Assembly: GCA_905221605.1 (NCBI GenBank)
Contig: CAJNDS010000613.1
Coordinates: 849,894-905,893 of the forward strand
DNA: 56,000 bases
Direction of reading: 5' to 3'
DNA from: Symbiodinium natans
Taxonomy: Eukaryota > Sar > Dinophyceae > Suessiales > Symbiodiniaceae
Shown piece after piece: positions 46,751 through 56,000 of this stretch. Under the pieces are notes generated by a model. The model did no database searches and was not told where the DNA came from. It saw only the letters and a program-made list of their open reading frames with translations. A program made the translations under genes and the position numbers. The stretch's first letter is position 1. Every line of letters begins with the position of its first letter.

Positions 46751-49700
46751 GACCTGAATCTCAACCCCGTCCAACATACCCAATAGCCGCGTCAAAACCA
46801 TCAACGTTTCTCTGCACATTGACCTTTATATAATTATGGCAATCATTTACGCAGCCGTTCCTTCGGGGCGCATCGCGTGCTGTGTGACTTGCATCTTGCA
46901 GCTGGCGCAGATAATGCCTAGGAGACAGAAGTGCTACGTTGTGCTGTCCTGCTTCCCTGGAAATAACTCCTGGAACCATGGGCCTTCAAACAATCCTAAT
47001 CTCAGATCTGCCGCAAGCTGTGCGGAAAACCTTCTTGAATGTCGTTTCTTAGCTGGAGCCAGATTATCGCAAGAGAGAGCTTCTCTGAGCCCAGGGTGCT
47101 ACCGAGAACAACAGTGTGATCTCATACACGCATATCCACACCAGCACTGGTTCACCGGGTCCATCCTTAGTTTTGGCTGTTTGTCAAGCTGGGCAGGTGG
47201 TGGTACTGACTGCCGGGCAAGCGATCTTTGAGGCTGCAACTTCTGCACCAGCGACACATCTCTAGGCTAGGTGCTGCATGTGCAGGTGTTCCCTGAGTTG
47301 GAGCAAAAAGTTCTGCATGACCTTGAGTAGTTTCACGCATCCGCCAGAATTTGCGCATATCCGTATGTGCTGGACATAGCTTTGCATCTTCCATTTCTCC
47401 CACTCCAACATTGCAGGAAGCGGCTGAAATCGATGGCCAGGCCCAGAGCATGTCGGCCATGCGACGGTTTGCTGCAGTCACTTGCGCTCAGCAGCGCATG
47501 CAACATGTGTCCAATTGGGTGAATCATGGTGAGTCTGATGTCGGAGCCTGTCTCTGTCCAAAGCAAATGGTCGGGTGTAGTCGAGTCATGTTTTGAGTTT
47601 GGCATGTGGAGGTGCTTCATGGAGCTTCTGTTCGCTTCGAAAGAGGTCGCAGTGTGGTAGTCTCCCGCGCTGGCCTTGGTCAAGTTGCAAATGATCGAGC
47701 CCACAGAGCATGGGCCAATGGGGCGGGGGTAGCTTTGCCATTGAGGTCACGGAGAAAAACTGCCTGTGGCAACTCACCACTTTCTCGCGACCTTAGCTGG
47801 AAAGGCAGTAGCTTCCACATTTCTGGCATAAGCCATCGAACATCACAGCATCTGAGCCGTCTCTGCCACGCAGGTGGGTACGATCCTGCATACTCCGCAG
47901 GGACGCAGTCCAGCCTTGCAGGGCGCTTAGCATTACAAGGTGCCTTTACGTGAAGCTTTCCAAGACTTGGCCTTAAGCAGGTCACTCCTCCGCTGTTCCG
48001 GGCCCTCATGCAGCTTGGCATAGCTTGGCCATGCAACGTTTACAGACCTTGCAAGAAGCACCGCTGTGAGAATCCCATGCAGTCATCGAGATAGATCGAG
48101 ATCCACAGCAAAAGCAGACAACAGAGGCACACGCGTTCCCGAACAGAGGTTATGAACAAGCAACATTGGTGCCAGTGTGTGCCTCAAATCCAAGCCCTTA
48201 GGGCCGTGGAACTTCAAGAGTCCCAACACCCTCCAGCCCTTTTCAGGGTCTTTCCACGTGCTCCAATGTGAATATGTGCTCCACAATGTCCCACGGTTGA
48301 ACGCTTCGACGGGGGATGGCTGGTGGTCGAAACAAGGGCGGGAGAGCCTTGGAGGGTCAGAGTGCTTTGTCCACCATGAACAAAGCGCATGTTCTTCCAA
48401 GTAAGGCGGTACCAAGCCCCTCCTGGCTGGGTCCTGAGTCCCATGCGCCACCACTTACGTAGGTAGGCCCAAGTGCCGTCACTGAAGGGCGCGGCGTTCC
48501 ACAGAGAGCTCGAACCCTCTACAGCATTGCTGTTCTGCTCGGCCGAGCGTCTGGTCAACGAGAGGCAAATGCTGGCAGCTTGTTCCAGAAAGATGACGCA
48601 TGCGTTCTACGAAGACTGATTTCTTGAACTCTGGAGACTTGTCAGGCTCGTCGAGGAGAATGTCGCCTGCCTGGAGTCTTGCTACCCGCATTGCTCACAG
48701 CAGACCTGGCGGCTCAGTTGCAGCGGTGTAGGACAGTTCGGTGTACAGGGTACAGCAGTCGAATTAGCCCCGTGTAGTATTCTATCAGCGCCAAAACGAA
48801 AGCGGTTGTGTCCAGGCAGGTCCAGGACTTGCTGAGCTCTGATGAGATGAAACGGGGCCGACAGACTCTGGACCTGCATTGGCACGACTGAGGTGTGGCC
48901 AGGCAGCCACCCGAGAGGATGGTGCCCAACACTCAGAGCCTAGGAAGTTTGGGGTTTAGGTCTAAAAAGGCTTGGGCTTAGGACTGAACTGGTGACCCTG
49001 GATCTGGCATAGTCTTGAGTTGCTTGTGCATTCCCATGCCTGAGGCGCTGTATGACCTGACTATCAAGCGAGCAGCTGGGTACAGAGAACACGTGGCCAG
49101 ATGACGCAGGGGAAAAGGTCTCTCTTGCAACCTATTGCAGCGTTGCACTCCTCTAACATAAATTCAATTCTCATTGCGGGGCCATCCTTTGAAGACTCCA
49201 CCGCTGTGCATCATGCTCCAACACATCCGCTGCTATACTTGTCCCCCCGTAGGTTCGCAGATCAAAATGCTGCATCTTCTTGGAAAGCAAGTGGCCAGCA
49301 ACCGAAGACGAACATAGCTCAAGGCCAAATTAGTCAGGACGCAGCTGTACTAGAGCTCGCCGAGAAGCCCATGAATGTACTCGAAAAAACACAACGACTC
49401 GCTCGCAGTTCCGCACGGCAGCCGTTCCCTGTGTTTTGCTGCCATGCGGAGAAATGCCTATCGCCGATGACAAGGCAGCCGGACCTGCTCACGGAAGCCG
49501 AGCTTTCATTGTAAGGCATCAACATGAATCAGCGAGGTCGTGTGTGAAATTGTGGCGGCCGTGGTCCTGCGAGCGCTGCCAAGAAGGCTTAGGGTACTGC
49601 GGGATGCATGCAATTTTGACTGGGAATTTTCATGAACTTACCTTTCAGTAGAATCGTAGAATCGACTCTTCAGCGACTAGACTTGCACAGCATGCTGGTT

Positions 49701-51860
49701 GCCCGGCAAGTCACTGCGGAGAGCTGTTCGATAGGCTGGTGCCCGCACGAAGCTTCATGTCCGCCAGCTTCCAAATCGCCTTCCTACCATGTTTGAGGAA
49801 GATTTTTCTTGCCACCTCTCGCACCTATTGGGCCATAGAGCATGCATGTGATTGCCAAGCCGATACCAGGCACAGTCGCTCATCGATGCCTGGTTGGCTG
49901 CGTGTTTCAGCTGCACTGGTTGCAGCGGGCTCTGTGTATTCTCTACCACAACATTGCACCATAGCCCAGGTGTGACTCATCATTCAGCGCACCTCTTAGC
50001 GCCCGGGGCTTGGAGCACATGAAAGCGAAGGCACCGACGACTACACCATCCGCCGACTTCCATGAACTTTCCCTGTAGGTTCTGCCATGCTTCCAGGACG
50101 TGTGTGCGTGTAGGGTCAGTTCTCATCCCTCGGTGAGTTTATGGACTCAGGCTGATGCCTTGAAAGGCCGGCTGTGCAGTTTGGCCTAGACCTTTGAGCA
50201 GGACAACGCCGATCATGTGGCGATGCGTTCGATAGCTCTTCTAGCCGTTCCACCACACTCTCGCCCAGGTTGGCACCACCTGTACCACCGCTTGGTGGGA
50301 TGATGCCTCAGAACGACTGAAGGCACTTGGCCCTTTGCAATATGCCGCTTCACAACATGCCGTTTATGTCTGCCATTGCTTGACTTGCTCTTTGCAGGGC
50401 ACAAGCCCGACTCTGCCGCTGCCCGGCCCAGAGTCACACTCCGCGTCTCCTCCGTTTTGCCCTTGCCCCCGTACGAGGCAAAGAAAGCTGGCAGAGGTGC
50501 TGAAGCGTGGCACGCTTCTCAGCACTTGTGCGCACTCCTCTTCCTGCGTTTCGCGCTCCGTGTTCATTATGCCAGATGTGCCACCAGCAAACGCCTGAAA
50601 CAGAGACTCGGGTACAGAACCAGTAGACCAGGGCGGTGCCACGTCCACCAGTGACGACACAGAACAGTTCAGCTCCGAAGTTGGCCCCTTTGCACATAGT
50701 AATCATAGCACTCGAAAAGAACTTCCAATACAAATGCGGGGTGTGCTATGGCGTGCTCGCTGCAAGGAGGCTCAAGCGTCGATTCTCAAAACCCTTCATG
50801 CCCACCATAACAGCTGCTCGCACGGGCTCGATTCGCAGCAACCATACACTCTCGGGCAGAGCGGGTAGAGCAACAGTTCGCTGCAAGAGGTTTTCGCTGT
50901 CTTGAAAGAGAGAAAGACAGAAAGCCAGCTTGTTCGGACGGGCCCGGTAACGCCCGCCTTTGGGTGGCCCCTCAGAGGCGGTGGGACTGCTCGCACGACT
51001 TGTACGTATCGTTTGGAGACTGGAGCTGAAGAGGCGTGCCCAGTGCACGGCGGTGTGACCCTCCTCGCCCCAACGAAATATAGAAAGAGCTAGAGAGTGC
51101 GCGAGCAAGAGCGAGAGGGCCCTCAGGCCCAGCAGAAGAAGAAGAGAGTTTTGTCGACAAGCTCAATTTTCTTTACCTGCTGGCCCCAACCTACCCGAAC
51201 AATGACAGACAGGGCAGAAGTGAAACGGCCGTCTGAAGACTATTGAGTATACAAAACACGGATAATCGACGGCAGCGATGTCATTAACTGCAAGCAGTCA
51301 TGCAGACAGCCGAAGGCCTTTCGATGCCTTTCGAAATGGCTCAGGTCGTGGCCTGCGCAGCGTCCCGGTGACGAGCTCAAGCTTTGCCGCCCTTGCCAAC
51401 TCTGCAACTGTTCTTTTGCAGCTCCGTGCGCTAGATGTCCCGACAGGTGCCTGCCAAAGACAGCGGCGCTGGGGGAGAGGCTCCGCACCGACAACTGGCC
51501 CTTCATGCAAGCAGCATGCCATGCATGCGCCATGCGTAACATCTTGGATTCCTTTGTTCCTTCTCAACGGCAAACGGCATGTCCTGCTAAGCTGTTGGCC
51601 AGGCATGGCCCGAGCGAGGAGCGGCGTGGGTGCTCGTGGCTCTGGAGGAGTGAGAAATGTCTGTGATCGTTAGTTGCTCCTCGTCGTGCTCCTTGCTGTG
51701 TACTTAGGCGTGTCTGGTCGACACGACATGTGTTGCTCCAGGACGTCGTGGGCTCCGTTGCTTCGCATTCAGCCCGAAAGGCAGCCACCGTTTTGAGAGG
51801 CTTCAGTTTTTCTGGCCAAGGGTGGTGGTGCATGAAGCAGCCACCACACTTGATGCGATA
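46751..51860. other. No confirmed gene
   Basis: Many short frames on both strands. The most protein-like are 49257-49514 (+, FADQNAASSWKASGQQ..., following a TTCGCAG acceptor-like site) and 48479-48691 (-, GDILLDEPDKSPEFKKSVF). Neither shows a known domain. A faint TTTAGG remnant lies at 48953-48981. Confidence 0.3.
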
Positions 51861-51910
51861 ACCTGAAGATACCTGAAGATCCTTGAAGATACCTGAAGAT
51901 ACCTGAAGTT
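51861..51910 (+). repeat. 10-bp tandem repeat (ACCTGAAGAT)
   Basis: Five units: three perfect, one CCTTGAAGAT, and a diverged last unit. Confidence 0.9.
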
Positions 51911-52036
51911 GCCTGAGCCCCCCGTAGTAGCGAAGGCTGCGGCAGCTGCAGCTGCGGCGGCAGGGCGTCCGTCTACAGCGGGATCCCGGCCGGGCACCGC
52001 GCGCTGGCCTCACCCTCCAAAGCCGAACCGAGGGCC

Positions 52037-52110
52037 TATTTAATGCTATTTGATGCTGTTTGATGCTTCTTGATGCTATATTTTATGATTTTTTGATGCT
52101 ATTTTGATGC
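52037..52110 (+). repeat. 10-bp tandem repeat (TATTTGATGC)
   Basis: About seven imperfect units with the same 10-bp period as the unrelated repeat 130 bp to the left. Confidence 0.85.
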
Positions 52111-53495
52111 TCTTGGCGGCGTGTACTGTTGACTTCCCATTTGTTTTTGGTGGGAAATGTGAAAAACTGTCGTGAAGCGCGAAAGTAATTTGATAAGGCA
52201 GCGGCCGGTCACTGGCACTCAAGGCAGGCATGCTCAGCTGGCTTTGCGAGTCCTTGCAGCGCATGAGCCCTTTCCAGTGGTGACAGGAGGCCGTCATCAG
52301 TTCCAGCCGCCCACGAGACTTCACGAAGGCCAGTCGCAGCCGGCCTCGGCGCTCCCTGCCCCTGAACAGGTCAAATGAGATAGCGACTGGGCGATGGGGA
52401 TGACAAATTCTGTATCCCAGGCTATCGCCTGGTTCAGTTTGGATATGTTTTCAAGGAGTTCTGATAGTTAAGAAAAAGCCCGAGAAGTGATCATACATTA
52501 TCGGACTGAAGCCACATATGTATGTTCTGGTCTTTGGAAGAAAAGTGAGGCGCTGTAGTGTGCGTGCTCTGCAGAAAGGGCATGATTCGGTATGATCCTA
52601 AAGGACATGGTTCTCAAGCAGCCTGCGAGTCGTCTGCTGAAACCTTCAGGTTCCTGATATTTCCTTTCCTGATGCAACTTATCGAGAAGGACTGAGGCGA
52701 GACAAAATTGGAGAAACACAGGTTCGCCAGATGTCCGCCATGTGTCCGCGAGACTTCGCGTAATCCGTCAACTTATGTCCGTGTCCTTTTGTTCTTTTAA
52801 AGTCCTTCAAAAACAGGACTCTCCATGCGTGTCCGCAATGTCCACGAAAGCCGCGATATCCGTGAAGCTTAGCTACAAAAGCTCCAGACCCGAGACCCCA
52901 CAGTTTAGGGCTTAGTCTGATTTTCAGTGTTCTGGCTCTTTGTAAATTACAAGTCGTATTCTTGTATACCCACAAATCTGATTTCGCGTTTCTGCAACAA
53001 GCCCAGGAGTAATCCTACTTATAAGTCAGTTCTAAGTCGGCTTGCAAATGGAATTCGATAGTTAATATTAGCATGGTTCATAGCACTTATAAGAGAGCGC
53101 CCCTCAGAGTAGGTGCAGCTTCAAGTGCCGCAACGGAAGGTGCTGGCGCCAAGGTCATTGAGGGGAACGGTTCCGGTGAAGGTAATCGGGGTGCAGCTGG
53201 CGTCCAGATCGGAGGAGGGGCCGGGTCCATGGATGTCCAAAGCAAGTGCATGGGGTCTAAAGCAGGTCCACAGGGGGTCCATGAAAGGTTCACAGGAACG
53301 GAGGCTGAGCCAGAATCCCGGACCAAGAGGAGACAAGCCTCAATGGAGGAGGTTCATCATGATCCATGTAACTTGGGCTCAGAAAAACAGCGGAATCGCA
53401 CCTGCTGGTCAGGTGCGGGGCCGTCCAAGCTCGTGGTGAGTGCCCTCAGCACTGTCTTGTACCAGCACACCCAGTTTGCTTCGAACTTCGAAACT

Positions 53496-53516
53496 CCTAA
53501 ACCCTAAACCCTAAAA
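53496..53516 (-). repeat. Short telomere-like tract (CCCTAAA)
   Basis: About three units, the first truncated by one C (CCTAAACCCTAAACCCTAAA). Confidence 0.8.
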
Positions 53517-54007
53517 CTCCCAAAATTTTTCCCATTTGAGCGCCTCAAGGAGCGCCTCCGGCTCCTGGCCATCAAGCATTTCGTTTTGACCTCGGCTTGC
53601 TTGGGTAATCACGTCGCTTTGAGCTGATGGCACATATTATCACACATATTGGTACGTTGTGGAACAAGGTCGCCGCCGCCAAAGCAGATGACGATCTGCA
53701 GGACTCTTGCATAGCGCACGCTGGTGGATGGCATGAAGCTGTCCTTGGCCCATGCCCCTAAAGTGAAGCTTAGCAACGTCGCTCTCATAGACACACTGGC
53801 ACAGCACGTGGAATTGCAGAACTGCCCATTGGTGGCCACCTGCCTAGCAGACGTTCGGAAGCTCAGCTTCACGACATGTGCGCGAGAAGTTTAGCGGGGC
53901 CAATGCATGTAGTTGTTACTAATTAGCCAGGCTTGCAGATGCAGGGGGTTCGAGCTTCAATCGCATGTTGCATGGGTGTTGGTTGATATCCGGCTTCGTT
54001 TCGTGCA

Positions 54008-54032
54008 GTGTGTGTGCGTGTGTGTGTGTGTG
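54008..54032 (+). repeat. (GT)n microsatellite
   Basis: GT run with one GC interruption. Confidence 0.85.
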
Positions 54033-54902
54033 ACATCGTGTAAGGTGTTTTGCTCACGATATCTCATGATGGAGCGGCACACGAATGGAGAGTCATTTTG
54101 AGGGCTGTGTCTGTGCACGGCACCATAATTTGAGTTCTGGCAAAATAGTAATTGGATAATGCACCATAATGCACCTATCATGCCCGTGCACCAAGACTTC
54201 CCTGAGACTTCCCTGAGCTATTGCAGTTGACGGGCCTGAGGTCGCCATGGGCTTGGCACCCCACGTGGACAGTGACGATCTGATGGTGCATCCGCTGTTC
54301 GCAGATGTTCGCACAGTTGCGTTTGACACAGAGACTCATTGAGCAAGCGCCAGCACTTGTCATGATGCAAGTGAACATTTGAAGCTGCTTCTGCCGCTTT
54401 AGCATCAAGTGGGAGAGTTGCTTTCCTGCCAGCAGTTGGCAGGCAGGCACTTCTTGCTGCTTGAGGGCTGGTGGTAACCAGTCCTGTGCGGCCTGAATGT
54501 TGCCAGGCATTGTTTTTTCCCGGCGAATGCGCCGGAAACGAGGCACCCCATCATGGAAGCAGGCAAAGGCCGAGGGCTCAAAGGAGAGGTTCCAGTTTGA
54601 TCAGGGGGCATGAGATGGCATGAAAGCGCAATAGAAGTGTTGCTCGAGACGATGCTTCTGCCTTGGCAGAGTGGCAGAGATAGTGGCAATGGTACCAGTA
54701 CCAGTATTCCAAAGTGCTGTTCAAGCAAGCCTTATAGCAGCCCCTAGCGAAGTGGTGCGAGAGGGCGACGTCCAAGCTTCTGGCGGCTTTCGCTGGCAGC
54801 CAAAGGCCGAGGCTGCACCAACTAACGCGGCTGCGTTGGATGTACGTACGAAAAGTTAAATGGCGCTTAGTTTCGCTTAGTTGCCCTTAGCTCCTGTGAA
54901 GC

Positions 54903-55365
54903 ATGCGCCAGGTCTGCGAGGTGCCGGCCGACCGCGATCTGCGCGAGAAGATGGCCGGGACAGACCCTGCGGCCTTGCTGGCCGCCATCCAAGAGGCAAA
55001 GCAAAAGGTCAGCGCTGAGGCCGGGATGCAAAGCAAGTTACGGGCTGAAGCGTTTCTGCAGGCACTGAACCCGAACGTTTGACCAGGTGCTGCTCGAAGC
55101 GTACGAGGCCCTTCAGGCTTTGCAGCAGGAGCAGTTCTCATCCCCAAGCCGCCAGGCCGATCAGGCCCGGCATGAAGTGCAACAGGGTCTCCTGGGCGCT
55201 TCGAGATCAATTGCGCAGAAATCTCGCCGGAAAGTCGCGACAAATCGCGACGGTTGTTTTCAGATTGGTCGCCCCCGTAGCTCTGCCATGATCGGAGGCC
55301 CGCCCCTCCACCAAAGGAAGACGGCCCCGACCGTAGGTAGCCATAGCTACGAAACTTACACATGA
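54903..55365 (+). pseudogene. Frameshifted coding remnant
   Basis: ATG 54903 opens a 59-codon frame (MRQVCEVPADRDLREKMAGT ... KLRAEAFLQALNPNV, stop at 55080-55082). An overlapping frame from 55078 continues naturally (FDQVLLEAYEALQALQQEQF) to a stop at 55363-55365. The helix-rich, Ala/Gln/Glu-rich style and higher GC than the flanks suggest one protein interrupted by a one-base shift. The first part alone could also be an exon. The composition resembles the coiled-coil ORF of the element at 39.3 kb, but no direct similarity is seen. Confidence 0.3.
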
Positions 55366-56000
55366 GTCAGAAATCGAACCGAAGCCGAAAACCCCCCTCC
55401 GCGAAGCCGCACGAACGCCGTAAACTTGCCGGCCTCCAGCTGCAGAGGCAGGGCCATGCCCGCGGCAGCGTGGTGGACGCAGCGAGCTTCGACGGACCAT
55501 CGCCACCACGACGCAGAGACACGGGGGGAACACGTTGGGAAGCCAGGTTGGGTGAGGGTCTGTCAAGGTGCTTCGGGATGCTTCGGGTCCCGCAATGTCC
55601 CTCCCCTCAGGAAGCATAGAGGTCTGGCCAAAAGCATTCGAGACATGTTCCGAAAGAGGCTATAGGACGGCTCTGCTGAATTTCTGTTCTGGCGAAGCAC
55701 GTTACGTAAGGCAATGGAGCGAATGGCCTTCGAAAACATGAACAGCATTTCCTGGTGGGATGGAACGGTGCATGGCCTGAGTGTGCACTTGGGCCGTTCT
55801 TGCAGGAGTGATCGTCGATCGAGTCTCCTGCACTGCAGCTTTCTACCGACAAAACGACCAATGTAAACTGTTCACGTTAGGGCGCGCACAGAGGCGCTCT
55901 CCCTCGGCTATTTGCAACCCTTGAAACCATCACACTCGCAATGCTGGGCTTTTGTTTAGGTGCCGCAGAAGCAGTCCATGGGAGACACGGCATCAGAAGC
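55366..56000. other. No supported gene
   Basis: Short frames on both strands only; nothing recognised up to the window end. Confidence 0.4.

Larger units (their letters stand above)
52111..54902. other. No supported gene
   Basis: A 144-codon frame at 53073-53507 is Gly/Ala/Glu-rich and unconvincing. A telomere-like trio and a GT run are listed separately. Confidence 0.4.

Noticed and set aside
53920-53980. T-loop-like GGTTCGAGCTTCAATC suggestive of a tRNA
   Set aside because: No acceptor stem, D-arm or anticodon arm can be drawn around it.
54887-55363. 158-codon minus-strand frame
   Set aside because: It is antisense to the more protein-like + frames at 54903-55365 and is rich in Arg/Gly/Ser as expected for a shadow.

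Overview
The window looks like nuclear DNA of a dinoflagellate, most likely a Symbiodiniaceae-type alga. Three observations support this. There are three long pentatricopeptide (PPR) proteins whose repeats carry the 'SACEKGGQWQ'-like signature that I associate with dinoflagellate PPR families. Interstitial TTTAGGG/CCCTAAA tracts are scattered throughout. The introns inferred by comparing paralogues include several GC-AG boundaries. I see no bacterial operons, rRNA, tRNA or CRISPR. Nearly every gene I can support lies on the + strand. All assignments come from reading the sequence; none was checked against a database.

Layout. 1-7 kb: two uninterrupted PPR genes (2364-4094 and 4805-6415), with telomere-like tracts upstream of each and a degenerate tract downstream of the second. 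7-15.6 kb: mostly gene-poor DNA with simple repeats and one 353-codon open frame containing an exact 78-bp in-frame duplication. 15.6-32.3 kb: the centre of interest, two tandem paralogous genes (A about 15954-22930, B about 23585-32315). Each encodes an ADP-ribosyltransferase-like N-terminal domain (HYT ... GVYTT), TPR repeats, a multi-span membrane region, four copies of an approximately 80-90-residue 'VSGAGG..CNG.Y....NG.P.Y' module, and a C-terminal membrane helix. Their introns hold large microsatellites (A) and a roughly 1.9-kb G-rich minisatellite bounded by an exact 24-bp direct repeat (B).

32.3-37 kb: scattered exons of a probable GT-A-like glycosyltransferase. 39.26-41.29 kb: a 2.03-kb element with about 188-bp terminal inverted repeats and broken internal reading frames. 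41.3-56 kb: gene-poor sequence, a third PPR gene (45296-46750) just downstream of facing telomere-like tracts, and a short frameshifted coding remnant near 55 kb.

How the genes may work together. The PPR proteins are expected to bind organellar RNA. Genes A and B look like membrane-anchored receptor or effector-like proteins in which a cytosolic ART/TPR part is linked to a luminal or extracellular repeat array; that role is inference. Splice sites given here are proposals based on A/B protein alignment, phase and AG boundaries.
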